Shown: positions 1 to 8,313, numbered from the stretch's first letter. The stretch is DNA of 43,048 nucleotides from JBJEFI01 sp051873875 (GCA_051873875.1 JBJEFI010000076.1:1-43048), one strand, 5' to 3'. Translations and numbers: made by a program. The notes: a model not told the origin generated them from the letters alone.

Positions 1-2
1 CT

Positions 3-323
3 GGATTTTTAAAGGCAAAAGGAATTGATGGATTTTGTGGTTTTTGGATGAGAGTAGATAATGCCAGTGAGGATGTTTTACAATTTGATAATATGAGTAA
101 TCGACCAATTACGAAAGAGACGGATTGGAATCATTATGCCATCGTTTTAGATATACCTAAAAATAGTGCAATCATTTCTTTTGGTGTATTGCTTTCAGGG
201 AATGGGCAAGTGTGGATTGATGAACTTAAATTTGAGGAAGTAGATGACAATACCCCTACTACAAATATCCACATAGTGACAGACATTTTAGATGAACCAA
301 AAAATTTATCTTTTGAAGAATAA
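3..323 (+). CDS. C-terminal fragment of a regulator-type protein with a ligand-binding-like beta domain (partial)
   Basis: The reading frame is open from the first bases of the window to a TAA at 321-323, so only the C-terminal ~106 residues are present. The piece contains GFWMRVD, LQFDNM, RPITKETDW and VWIDELKFEEVD. This pattern is familiar to me from a beta-sandwich domain at the C-terminus of AraC-type or other HTH regulators in Bacillus. The DNA-binding part, if it exists, lies outside the window, so the assignment to a regulator is inference. The gene ends just before a bidirectional hairpin shared with the convergent radical SAM gene. Confidence 0.5.
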   Translation, partial: GFLKAKGIDGFCGFWMRVDNASEDVLQFDNMSNRPITKETDWNHYAIVLDIPKNSAIISFGVLLSGNGQVWIDELKFEEVDDNTPTTNIHIVTDILDEPKNLSFEE

Positions 324-328
324 AGTAA

Positions 329-362
329 AAAAGGAAGCACACATGATGTGACTTCCTTTTCT
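329..362. terminator. Bidirectional intrinsic terminator
   Basis: AAAAGGAAG pairs with CTTCCTTTT, with an inner CACA/TGTG extension. The hairpin is flanked by an A-run on one side and a T-run on the other, so it can end both the rightward fragment gene and the leftward radical SAM gene. Confidence 0.8.
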
Positions 363-368
363 CATTTA

Positions 369-2111
369 TTAAATTACAAAAGCATGAAAATACGCTTTTT
401 GTTCAATTGGATGGAAATAAACAACAAGTAACGATTGAATTTCGACTATGTTTCCAGTTGTCATATATTCGTTGAAATCAAATGGTAAGATTTCAATAAT
501 TGTATGTTTGTGTAAGTCTTTTTCTGATAATTGATGAGCCATAAACTCAGGTCCAAGCGTACATGGTTCATGAAGGATGTGGTTAATCCAACGAGTTCGT
601 TCTTCTTTTGTTAGTGTTTCCTCCCACCACGGTTTACGAGGCTTATGTTTATGATTTAGATAATAATCCACCTTCATTAAGCCTTTAATAATATCTAAAT
701 TATCCGCTTTAATATGCGCTAAAAATTGATATAGTCGCTTGAATAAGTCATCTAATTGATGCCCAATGCGTGACCATGCTTGTTCATCCCAATATGTTCC
801 GAAGTCTTGGAAGAAATCAAATGGTGTTGGGAATGTATGCGTAACAAGGTAGTCTAACGTTAAATCCATGCGATGGTCATTCCAATACTTCTCAAGGACA
901 TCTTCTACTTGTTTGATTTTGGCAATGTCATCAAATGATAAGACATTATTGCCAAGAATTTCGTAAGGTGCGTGGTCTTGGAAAATATAGCCGTGAAGGT
1001 TAGCGTTATTTCGTACACCTGTCCCACGTAACATTTTTAAGAAACCTAATTGTAATTCTTCAGGGCGCATGGCAAATACATCGTTAAATGTCTTTTTAAA
1101 TGACTGATAATCTTCCTCTGGTAATCCAGCAATTAAATCTAAATGTTGATCGATTTTCTTTCCGTCTTTTACCATCGTTACCGTACGTGTTAGTTTTTCG
1201 AAATTTTGACGACGCATTACTAATTCATTTGTTGCATCATTTGTTGATTGAACACCAATTTCGAAGCGGAATAGCCCATCTGGTGCATTGTCATTTAAAA
1301 ATTGAATAACCTCTGGTCGCATAATGTCTGCTGTAATTTCAAATTGGAATACTGTTCCTGGAAGGTGTTCATCAATTAAGAATTGGAACATATCCATTGC
1401 ATAGCTACGACTAATGTTAAAGGTACGGTCTACAAATTTGAAGACACGTGTACCATTAGCCATTAAATAGCGAATGTCTTCTTTAATTTTCTCACGGTCA
1501 AAGTAGCGAACGCCTACTTCAATGGAAGATAAACAAAATTGACAGTTAAATGGACAGCCACGACTTGTTTCAATATACGTAATTCGCTTCCCTAAATGAG
1601 GCAGGTCTTCTTTAAAACGATATGGAGATGGGACTGTTTTTAAGTCAAGCTTTTCGCGTGGTGGTGTTACTCTTATACGCCCATCTTGTGTATAGGCAAT
1701 GCCTTTTACAGCGGACACATCGCCATTTTGTTCGATTGTTTGAAGTAGTTCCTTCGTTGTTGCTTCTCCTTCACCAATTACAATGTAATCAATTTCAGGA
1801 ACTCGTTTTAGCCAATGAGAAATATCAAAGCTTACTTCTGGTCCACCAACAATAACAACAAGAGATGGGTGAATTTTTTTTAGCATCTTGATAACATCAA
1901 TGGTTGGTTCAATGTTCCAGATATAACAGCTAAAGCCGATGACATCTGCTTTTTTACGATGTAAATCTGTCACGATATTTAGCGTAGGGTCTTTAATCGT
2001 ATATTCAGCAAGTTCTAAATCATATTCTGGTTGGGCGTATGCTTTTAAATAGCGAATTGCTAAGTTTGTATGGATATATTTTGCATTTAATGTACATAAA
2101 ATAGTTTTCAT
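369..2111 (-). CDS. B12-binding domain radical SAM protein (DUF4080 type)
   Basis: A 580-residue protein. The N-terminal ~130 residues form a cobalamin-binding Rossmann-like domain (FSCYIWN, VVIVGGPEVSF, YIVIGEGE). A radical SAM domain follows with the CxxxCxxC cluster motif at C186, C190 and C193 (SRGCPFNCQFC). The C-terminal ~200 residues match the DUF4080 extension that accompanies this family. Members transfer or rearrange groups using a [4Fe-4S] cluster, SAM and possibly cobalamin, but the substrate is not known to me. The start ATG at 2111 has GAGGT nine bases upstream. It is a single-gene unit facing a 515-base intergenic region. The family call is secure and the reaction is unknown. 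Confidence 0.88.
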   Translation of the reverse strand: MKTILCTLNAKYIHTNLAIRYLKAYAQPEYDLELAEYTIKDPTLNIVTDLHRKKADVIGFSCYIWNIEPTIDVIKMLKKIHPSLVVIVGGPEVSFDISHWLKRVPEIDYIVIGEGEATTKELLQTIEQNGDVSAVKGIAYTQDGRIRVTPPREKLDLKTVPSPYRFKEDLPHLGKRITYIETSRGCPFNCQFCLSSIEVGVRYFDREKIKEDIRYLMANGTRVFKFVDRTFNISRSYAMDMFQFLIDEHLPGTVFQFEITADIMRPEVIQFLNDNAPDGLFRFEIGVQSTNDATNELVMRRQNFEKLTRTVTMVKDGKKIDQHLDLIAGLPEEDYQSFKKTFNDVFAMRPEELQLGFLKMLRGTGVRNNANLHGYIFQDHAPYEILGNNVLSFDDIAKIKQVEDVLEKYWNDHRMDLTLDYLVTHTFPTPFDFFQDFGTYWDEQAWSRIGHQLDDLFKRLYQFLAHIKADNLDIIKGLMKVDYYLNHKHKPRKPWWEETLTKEERTRWINHILHEPCTLGPEFMAHQLSEKDLHKHTIIEILPFDFNEYMTTGNIVEIQSLLVVYFHPIEQKAYFHAFVI

Positions 2112-2626
2112 TTATAAATTACCTCAATTTAAGTCATTTATTTGTAAATTGATTTTACCATAACTTTAATAGGAAATAGAAATAATCGTACAAATTTGAT
2201 TTAAATGTAAATGTATAGACAATATTTTTTTATATTGATATAATTTATCTGTTTTACGTATTACTTTTTATAAAATGTTTTATGCTTTTGTATAGATAGT
2301 AAATAATAAGAAGGACTTATGCTTTTCTAGGTAAGTTTTTCTGTGATGTCTAACCTACGGCTGTTCTCCTCGAGAAATTTCCCCTATCTCTAAAAGTCCA
2401 AAATCGGGACTTTTGAGTGCTGGTGTGAAATTTTATTCGGAGAACTCTTTTCATTATTACTTGCTTTGTTGTGTGATATTGAAAAAAACGCCGCTGGTTT
2501 TCTAGTTAAAAGTCATGAAATGTTGCGAATAGATAACACAATTCATTTGTGATTTTTTATACAATCAATTTATATCTACCTTTAGTTTTGTTTTGGAAGC
2601 AAAATTAAGGGAAAGGGGGAAAAGAA
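2112..2626. other. 515-base intergenic region with a dispersed hairpin repeat
   Basis: No gene is seen here. The left end carries the leftward start region of the radical SAM gene. The middle holds repeat copy A, listed separately. The right end carries an AT-rich stretch with a TACAAT at 2560-2565 that could be the -10 of the oxidoreductase operon, although no convincing -35 is visible. Confidence 0.5.
2335..2505. repeat. Dispersed intergenic repeat, family 1, copy A
   Basis: Shares ordered blocks with 26233-26347: TGTCTAAC, CGGCTGT, CTCC, CGAGAAATTT, ATTTTATTCGGAGAACT, TGTGATATT and a CGCC/GG/TTTT end. GTTCTCC near the left pairs with GGAGAAC near the right. Between them copy A carries an extra hairpin, AAAAGTCC/GGGACTTTT, that is absent from the other copy. 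Confidence 0.6.
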
Positions 2627-3637
2627 ATGACAGTTTTACCTAAAGTAAATGAGTTAGGCTTTTTTGAAATCCGCTTAGAATCAATCGGTGGATTAGGGGC
2701 TAACTTAGCAGGGAAAATGTTAGCAGAAGCTGGTGTACTAGGCCATGATTTAAATGGTGCAAACTTCTCTTCATATGGTTCAGAGAAGAAAGGGTCACCT
2801 GTAAAGGCTTTTGTCCGCTTTTGTGATCCAGATGTTGAAATTCGTGATCATAGTCCAATTGAAGAGCCACATGTTGTTGGCGTATTTCATGAGGCATTAT
2901 ATAAAACAGTCGATGTTGTAAGTGGTTTAAAGCCAGATGGAATCGTTCTTGTAAATACAAAACGAGACTTTGACGATATAAGACAAGATTTAGGTTTAAC
3001 ATATGGAACATTAGCAACAGTAGATGCATTAGGTATTGCCGTAGAAGAAAGAACAAAAGTAAATACAGCAATGTTAGGTGCATTATTCCGTATTTGTGAT
3101 TTCTTAGATCCAAATGTCATGCGTGATGTTATTCGTCGTACATTTGAAAAGAAATATCCACATTTAGTAGAGCCAAATATTCGTACATTTGATCGAGGAT
3201 ATAATGAAGTTCAATTCCAAGAAATGAACGTTCAAGAAGGGGCAGAGCAACGTGCCTTTTCACGAAAAGAACCAATGTTAGGATATAAAACACAACCAAT
3301 TGGTGGTGTTATCCCGGTTGGACCGAATAGTATGTTGAAAGATTTAAGTGGTTCTCGTCAAGGTTTCTTGCCGGAATTTAATATTGATAAATGTATTAGC
3401 TGCGCGGCTTGTGATACAGTTTGTCCTGATTTTTGTTTCGTTTGGGAAGAAGGCGAAGACAAACGAGGACGTAAGCAAATGTTCTTAAAAGGAATCGATT
3501 ATCAATATTGTAAAGGCTGTTTAAAATGTGTAGAAGCATGTCCAACGGATGCATTACAAGAAATGCGTGAAGTATTAGGGTATGCAGAAGAAAAACGAAC
3601 AGCACATACATTTGCATTTGTAGGGGAGGAGAAATAA
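2627..3637 (+). CDS. 2-oxoacid:ferredoxin oxidoreductase, fused gamma-delta subunit
   Basis: 336 residues. Residues ~12-190 are the gamma domain of pyruvate/2-oxoacid:acceptor oxidoreductases (GGLGANLAGK near residue 21). Residues ~250-310 are a two-cluster ferredoxin (delta) domain with CxxCxxCxxxCP at C256/C259/C262/C266 and again at C295/C298/C301/C305. The enzyme decarboxylates a 2-oxoacid to acyl-CoA and passes electrons through these clusters to ferredoxin. AAGGGGGAAAAGAA precedes the ATG. Its stop shares one base with the start of the alpha-beta gene, so translation is coupled. Substrate (pyruvate, 2-oxoglutarate or branched-chain) cannot be told from sequence alone. Confidence 0.88.
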   Translation: MTVLPKVNELGFFEIRLESIGGLGANLAGKMLAEAGVLGHDLNGANFSSYGSEKKGSPVKAFVRFCDPDVEIRDHSPIEEPHVVGVFHEALYKTVDVVSGLKPDGIVLVNTKRDFDDIRQDLGLTYGTLATVDALGIAVEERTKVNTAMLGALFRICDFLDPNVMRDVIRRTFEKKYPHLVEPNIRTFDRGYNEVQFQEMNVQEGAEQRAFSRKEPMLGYKTQPIGGVIPVGPNSMLKDLSGSRQGFLPEFNIDKCISCAACDTVCPDFCFVWEEGEDKRGRKQMFLKGIDYQYCKGCLKCVEACPTDALQEMREVLGYAEEKRTAHTFAFVGEEK

Positions 3638-5916
3638 TGGTAACAGAAATCAAAACATTCCCAGAGCAAGTGGTAACCTTTGATTCAGGAAATGAGATGG
3701 CAGCAAAAGCGGCGGCTCAAATTAACTATCACCTAATGGGGTATTTCCCAATTACCCCTTCAACAGAAATTGCACAAATTCTTGCGATGGGAAAAGCACG
3801 TGGGGAACATAACATTGAATTAATCGCCGCTGATGGTGAACATGGTTCGGCAGGAATTTGCTATGGGGCAGCGGTAGCAGGTGCTCGTGTATTCAATGCA
3901 ACAAGTGCTAATGGTTTAATGTACATGTTAGAGCAATTACCAGTTCAGTCAGGTACACGTTATCCAATGGTAATGAACTTAGTTACACGTTCAATTAGTG
4001 GACCTTTAGATATTCGTGGCGATCACTCCGACTTATATTTTGCTCTAAATACTGGCTGGGTTATTTTAACGGCTCGTACACCACAGGCTGTATATGATAT
4101 GAACATTATGGCGTTAAAAATTGCAGAACATAGTGACGTTCGTTTACCGGTGATGGTTGCCTATGATGGTTTCTTTACATCTCACCAAAAGCGTCGTGTG
4201 AAATATTTTAAAGATCGTGAAGTGGTTCAACAATTTGTAGGACCGAAGCCAACAAACTATCCAGTGGCTATTGATCCAACTAATCCAGTTACAATTGGTG
4301 CCCATATGGATGGAGATGATTTAACAAACAATCACTTCCAACAATCAGAAGCCATGTATCGTGCAATGGATGTCTATCGCCAAGTAGTAAAAGAATATGA
4401 AGAAATTTCTGGTCGTTCTTATGACGTATTAGATACGTATTGCATGGAAGATGCCGAAGTAGCTTTATTCTTATTAAACTCAGCGGCAGAGTCAGCGAAG
4501 GATGCTGTAGATCGTTTACGTAAACAAGGAATTAAAGCAGGGGTAGTTAGTCCGAATATTATTCGCCCATTCCCAGCAGAACAATTACGTGAAGCATTAA
4601 AAAATGTAAAAGTATTATTAGTAGGCGAACGTGCGGATTCTTATGGTGCACATGGTCCTAACTTAACAAATGAAGTAAAAGCAGCATTACAAGAAGACAA
4701 AGAAAATAATACAATCGTATTAAGTCGTGTCTTTGGATTAGGTGGAAAAGATTTCTATACAGACGATGCAATTGCTTTTTTCCAAGCAACGTTAGATGCA
4801 TTAGAGCTAGGTTATGCAAAAGAGCCATTTGCTTATTATGGAACAACGAAAGGAAAAGAAGAACAAACGTTACGCCAAGTTATTGAACCTCATCATGGGG
4901 ATGATTATAAATCAGGGTTAATTACTGTGACACCAAATGAAGAAACAGGTAAGTTGAACGTACGCATTCCACCATTACGTCAGTTAACATCGAAACCAAA
5001 GCGTTTAATGTCTGGTCATGGTGCGTGCCCAGGTTGTGGAATTTTCTCTGGATTAGAGTTGTTCTTTAAAGGGATTGAGGGAGATGTTGTCGTCTTATTC
5101 CAAACAGGTTGTGCGTATGTTGTTACAACTGGTTATCCATATTCATCTCATAAACAGCCGACAATTCATAACTTATTCCAAAATGGTCCAGCTACATTAT
5201 CTGGTACACTAGAAGCCTTCTTAGAAATGAAACGTCGTGGTGAAATTGAAGTAGCAGACGATGTGACATTTGTAATGGTAACAGGTGATGGTGGAATGGA
5301 TATTGGAATGGGTTCCGCAATTGGTACAGCACTTCGTGGTCATAAGTTAATTATGCTTGAATATGATAACAACGGATATATGAATACAGGTTCCCAAATG
5401 TCTTATTCAACACCGTTAGGTCATATGACATCAACAACGATGGTTGGAAAACATTTACAAGGTAAGACATTCCATCATAAGGATACGCCACAAATTATGG
5501 CATCTACAAATATCCCATATGTGTTTACAGCGGCAGAGGCATTCCCACAAGATTTAGTGAAGAAAGCAGCCAAGGCACAATGGTATGCGCAAAATGTTGG
5601 AACAGTTTACGGTAAAATCTTAATTACGTGTCCATTAAACTGGAAATCAGAAGATCGCTACGGAGAAACAATCATGAAAGCAGCGGTAGACTCATGTTTC
5701 TTCCCACTATATGAAGTAGAACAAGGAGAAACAACGATTACGTACGATCCAGATGCAAGAAAGAAACGTATTCCTGTAGCTGACTGGCTAAAATATATGG
5801 GTAAATCAAAGCATTTATTAAAGGAAGAAAATAAAGATATGCTTACTGCTTTTGAAAATGAAATAGAGCGTCGTTGGAATATTTTAAAAGCAAAACATGA
5901 AACACCATTGTTATAG
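3637..5916 (+). CDS. 2-oxoacid:ferredoxin oxidoreductase, fused alpha-beta subunit
   Basis: 759 residues. The N-terminal ~390 residues are the alpha part (GYFPITPSTEIAQ, GEHGSAGICYGAAVAGAR). The C-terminal part from about residue 455 is the TPP-binding beta part. It shows GHGACPGCG with C464 and C467, QTGCAYV, GDGG at 550-553 followed by YDNNGYMNTG for TPP-Mg, and a further Cys in TCPLNW; these cysteines fit the beta-subunit [4Fe-4S] cluster. With the upstream gene all four modules (gamma, delta, alpha, beta) are present. Database names for relatives include 3-methyl-2-oxobutanoate dehydrogenase, but substrate is not proven. A strong terminator follows, so this is a two-gene operon. Confidence 0.88.
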   Translation: MVTEIKTFPEQVVTFDSGNEMAAKAAAQINYHLMGYFPITPSTEIAQILAMGKARGEHNIELIAADGEHGSAGICYGAAVAGARVFNATSANGLMYMLEQLPVQSGTRYPMVMNLVTRSISGPLDIRGDHSDLYFALNTGWVILTARTPQAVYDMNIMALKIAEHSDVRLPVMVAYDGFFTSHQKRRVKYFKDREVVQQFVGPKPTNYPVAIDPTNPVTIGAHMDGDDLTNNHFQQSEAMYRAMDVYRQVVKEYEEISGRSYDVLDTYCMEDAEVALFLLNSAAESAKDAVDRLRKQGIKAGVVSPNIIRPFPAEQLREALKNVKVLLVGERADSYGAHGPNLTNEVKAALQEDKENNTIVLSRVFGLGGKDFYTDDAIAFFQATLDALELGYAKEPFAYYGTTKGKEEQTLRQVIEPHHGDDYKSGLITVTPNEETGKLNVRIPPLRQLTSKPKRLMSGHGACPGCGIFSGLELFFKGIEGDVVVLFQTGCAYVVTTGYPYSSHKQPTIHNLFQNGPATLSGTLEAFLEMKRRGEIEVADDVTFVMVTGDGGMDIGMGSAIGTALRGHKLIMLEYDNNGYMNTGSQMSYSTPLGHMTSTTMVGKHLQGKTFHHKDTPQIMASTNIPYVFTAAEAFPQDLVKKAAKAQWYAQNVGTVYGKILITCPLNWKSEDRYGETIMKAAVDSCFFPLYEVEQGETTITYDPDARKKRIPVADWLKYMGKSKHLLKEENKDMLTAFENEIERRWNILKAKHETPLL

Positions 5917-5947
5917 AATAAACATAACTCGAATTGTATATTTATAA

Positions 5948-5990
5948 ATAAAGAAAGAGACTTGCTATGGCAGTCTCTTTCTTTATTTTA
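5948..5990 (+). terminator. Intrinsic terminator of the oxidoreductase operon
   Basis: AAAGAAAGAGACT pairs with AGTCTCTTTCTTT around a TGCTATGGC loop region, followed by TATTTTA. Confidence 0.85.
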
Positions 5991-6102
5991 GGCTTATTCC
6001 GATGCTGAAAGCGATTGACAATAATAGTGTTTAATGTGATAATGTAAATAAATTTCAAGAATTATCAGAAATTGATTCGCGATAAAATAGGGGGTGAAGA
6101 GG

Positions 6103-6738
6103 TTGCATTTATTTTTAAAAAAATGGCAAGAAATTACCGAAATTAAATGCGATTTAGCAGCAAGAGATTGGTTTTATGGAACAAGTGGTAATTTATCGGT
6201 AAAAACATCTAGTGATCCATTAACATTTTTGATTACAGCAGAAAATAAAGATCGTCGAAAAAGTTGCGATGACGAATTTATTGTAGTCAATAAGTATGGT
6301 GTTCCTGTATTCGAAGCAACAGTAGAGCCGTCCTATGAAGCGATGGTTCATGCTGAAATTTATAAACAAACAGATGCTGAATGTGTGTTACATGTGCATA
6401 CAGTTGATAATAATGTTATTTCAGAGATTTATGGACATAAAGGTGAAATCATTTTACAAAATAATGAGATGCTGAAAAAATTTGGCCTCAATGACGTTGA
6501 CCTATCACTAACGATTCCTATTATTGAAAATAATGATAATATTAATAAACAAATTGGTAGTTATAAACCTTACTTAAATGGTAATCAAGGTATTGTATTA
6601 GTAAAAAATCATGGTATTACTGTTTGGGCTCCTTCAGCTTTAGAAGCGAAGAAACGATTAGAAGTGGTAGAGTTTTTAATTAGTTATCAAGTAAAATTAT
6701 TGATGATTCAAGGGATAAATACAAAAAGTGCAGGCTAA
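6103..6738 (+). CDS. mtnB: Methylthioribulose-1-phosphate dehydratase-like protein (class II aldolase fold)
   Basis: About 211 residues. It matches MtnB, which dehydrates 5-methylthioribulose-1-phosphate in methionine salvage. Visible matches are ARDWFYGTSGNLS at the N-terminus, the zinc pair HVH in VLHVHTVDNNVIS, and NHGITVW holding the third zinc histidine. I choose the TTG at 6103, because AGGGGGTG sits about seven bases upstream and the tryptophan of KKWQE then falls where it does in Bacillus MtnB; an upstream in-frame GTG at 6094 is the alternative. No other mtn gene is in the window, so the role could differ from the classical pathway, for example action on a related sugar phosphate. 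Confidence 0.8.
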   Translation: MHLFLKKWQEITEIKCDLAARDWFYGTSGNLSVKTSSDPLTFLITAENKDRRKSCDDEFIVVNKYGVPVFEATVEPSYEAMVHAEIYKQTDAECVLHVHTVDNNVISEIYGHKGEIILQNNEMLKKFGLNDVDLSLTIPIIENNDNINKQIGSYKPYLNGNQGIVLVKNHGITVWAPSALEAKKRLEVVEFLISYQVKLLMIQGINTKSAG

Positions 6739-6746
6739 AAAGGCGA

Positions 6747-6796
6747 ATAGAAAGGGAAGGTGCTGAACTTATCAGCCTCTTCCCTTTCTATTTTTC
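6747..6796. terminator. Bidirectional intrinsic terminator
   Basis: AGAAAGGGAAG-GTGCTGA pairs with TCAGC-CTCTTCCCTTTCT, followed by a T-rich run. It lies between the convergent mtnB-like and deacetylase-like genes. Confidence 0.85.
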
Positions 6797-6802
6797 ATAA
6801 TA

Positions 6803-7573
6803 TTATTTTTTCTTTTTAAGAAGCTGAGAAAGGGTGACAATCTCTGCTTTTTGTTGAAATTGAGAAATGTAATTTTTAATTACACTACTTGTAATTTCTC
6901 CAGGTGAACCAACATGTCCAATGATAATTACTTGCTGATCTTCATCTAATTTTTTCAATAACAGGTTTGCTTGATTTGTGACATGGGAGTAGCTCGTATA
7001 ATGATCAAAGAACAATTCGTTTTCTAAATAAGGAACATGTAAATTTTTTGCGATATCTTGAGCTACCGTTGATGCATTTGTTCGGCTATTTAAAAAGAAA
7101 AAGCCCTTTTCTTTACAAATGCTTAAAATAACGCGCATAATACGTTCATCTGCTGTTGCTTTTGATCCCATATGGTTGTTAATACCAACTGCAAAAGGAA
7201 TTTCATTGATGGCATCATACAAGATAGCTTTTATTTCTTCATCAGACATAGAAGTTAAAATAGGACGAGGTCCATACCAATTTGGATTGGCAGATATGGA
7301 TTCCATCGGTAAATGAATAATAACTTCTTTGCCTAATTGATGAGCCTTTATTGCCTCTTCTTTTGAATTCGGTAAAAAAGGCATAACAGCTACTGTAAGT
7401 GGGATAGGTAACTGGAACATATTGTTTGTTCCTTTTCCATTATTGCCAAAGTCATCAATGACAATTGCTAACTTGCTCTTTGCTTGTCCTTGGCTAATTA
7501 TCATTTTGGATTGAAGAATGGAAACAATAAGAACAGCAATTCCAATTATTACCCATCGATTTACCTTTTTCAT
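6803..7573 (-). CDS. Divergent polysaccharide deacetylase family protein (YibQ type)
   Basis: 256 residues from the ATG at 7573, preceded by GGAG five bases upstream; a longer in-frame form from 7618 lacks this signal. An N-terminal membrane anchor or signal segment (VIIGIAVLIVSIL) is followed by the domain start LAIVIDDFGNNGKG. Further motifs are LTVAVMPFL, EVIIHLPME, GINNHMGSKAT, FFLNSRTNAS and IIIGHVGSPGE. These are hallmarks of pfam04748, a NodB-like fold with the metal-binding DD and H residues. It probably acts outside the membrane on a cell-wall or envelope glycan, but the substrate is unknown. Confidence 0.85.
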   Translation of the reverse strand: MKKVNRWVIIGIAVLIVSILQSKMIISQGQAKSKLAIVIDDFGNNGKGTNNMFQLPIPLTVAVMPFLPNSKEEAIKAHQLGKEVIIHLPMESISANPNWYGPRPILTSMSDEEIKAILYDAINEIPFAVGINNHMGSKATADERIMRVILSICKEKGFFFLNSRTNASTVAQDIAKNLHVPYLENELFFDHYTSYSHVTNQANLLLKKLDEDQQVIIIGHVGSPGEITSSVIKNYISQFQQKAEIVTLSQLLKKKK

Positions 7574-7719
7574 ACAATCTCCGCACCTTTCATGATAAAA
7601 GAAAGCTTGTTTTATCAAATTCTATCCTGCATTGTGACAAAAGATTGCGCAGGTCTTTCTTTATCTGACTTTTAGGGTCCTTTTCAAAAGATTGATCTTT
7701 GTTGGATTGATTTGACTGC

Positions 7720-7795
7720 TTTATCCTGCTCTAACTGACACTAAGACTCCACTTCAAAACTTAGCAAAAGCATTTCGTTTTTTGGGAGAACTACC
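7720..7795. repeat. Dispersed intergenic repeat, family 2, copy C
   Basis: Aligns over ~70 bases with 20790-20865: TCTAACTGAcACTAAGACTCC, ACTTCAAAA, TTAG-AAAAG and GGGAGAA are shared in order. CTCC near the left end can pair with GGGAG near the right end. Confidence 0.6.
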
Positions 7796-7853
7796 TTTAT
7801 ACGATTTTGCTTCGGGATAGAATAGAAAAGAACCTTTTAGGTCTTCTATATTA

Positions 7854-7930
7854 TGTCTAAAATAGCGAAAAATATAGAACAGAGTCGGTTAATATTTATT
7901 TTTTAAAAACTTTGTCTAATATTGCGAAAG
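7854..7930. promoter_or_regulatory. Pair of 17-base direct repeats, candidate operator
   Basis: TGTCTAAAATAGCGAAA at 7854-7870 and TGTCTAATATTGCGAAA at 7914-7930 differ at two positions and are exactly 60 bases apart. The second copy ends two bases before the likely -35 of the Spo0E-like gene. The TTTGTCTAA in copy two is one base from the Spo0A box TTTGTCRAA, but the conserved GCGAAA half is not explained by that. Confidence 0.4.
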
Positions 7931-7932
7931 GG

Positions 7933-7960
7933 TTTACAAAAAACTAAAAATTTGTAATAA
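7933..7960 (+). promoter_or_regulatory. Candidate sigma-A promoter of the Spo0E-like gene
   Basis: TTTACA at 7933-7938 and TAATAA at 7955-7960 with a 16-base spacer, about 55 bases before the start codon. Confidence 0.5.
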
Positions 7961-8015
7961 TTTGATTTGTGGAATGAGCTAAAGAAAGGTTTTTGGGGAA
8001 TAAGAGGGGGGCACT

Positions 8016-8300
8016 ATGCTTTTAGTCAGTAGAGTACAGTTGTGGTGGTTGAATTGCAAGATCAAGCGGAAACGGGAAGAAATGGTAAAAACAGGCTTAA
8101 AGAGGGGGTTAACAAACGAAAAAACAGTCTATTTAAGCCAACAGTTAGACGGATTATTGAATTTACAAACATGGAAAATAATGGAATATAAAAAAGCAGT
8201 GGATAAATATAATACTCCAATCCATGGTCCACTATTGAAGGGGCTAGATAACGTATTAATTAGTTTAGGGGTAATTGTGTTTGTGAGTCCACTTGTATAA
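8016..8300 (+). CDS. Spo0E-like sporulation phosphatase domain protein with a hydrophobic tail
   Basis: 94 residues. Residues ~14-50 match the Spo0E family of aspartyl-phosphate phosphatases: KREEMVKTGLKRGL, then the signature SQxLD as SQQLD at 41-45, then LLNL. Such proteins remove phosphate from Spo0A~P or a related response regulator and so delay sporulation. The domain is usually 45-60 residues; here it is extended to end in a hydrophobic segment (VLISLGVIVFV), which could be a membrane tail. GAGGGGGG eight bases upstream supports this start. A terminator follows directly, so it is a single-gene unit. The family call rests on the short signature and size, and the target is not known. Confidence 0.68.
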   Translation: MLLVSRVQLWWLNCKIKRKREEMVKTGLKRGLTNEKTVYLSQQLDGLLNLQTWKIMEYKKAVDKYNTPIHGPLLKGLDNVLISLGVIVFVSPLV

Positions 8301-8313
8301 ATATACACAAAGT

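Larger units (their letters stand above)
7574..8015. other. 442-base intergenic region with a repeat, direct repeats and a promoter
   Basis: Holds the upstream region of the leftward deacetylase gene, repeat copy C of family 2, a 17-base direct repeat pair and a promoter for the Spo0E-like gene, all listed separately. No further gene is seen. Confidence 0.5.

Noticed and set aside
2700..3113. Reverse-strand long open frames over the oxidoreductase and other genes (also 11298-11744, 23675-23968, 38116-38487)
   Set aside because: Their composition (long Leu/His/Tyr runs), lack of ribosome sites and full overlap with well-matched genes show they are shadows.
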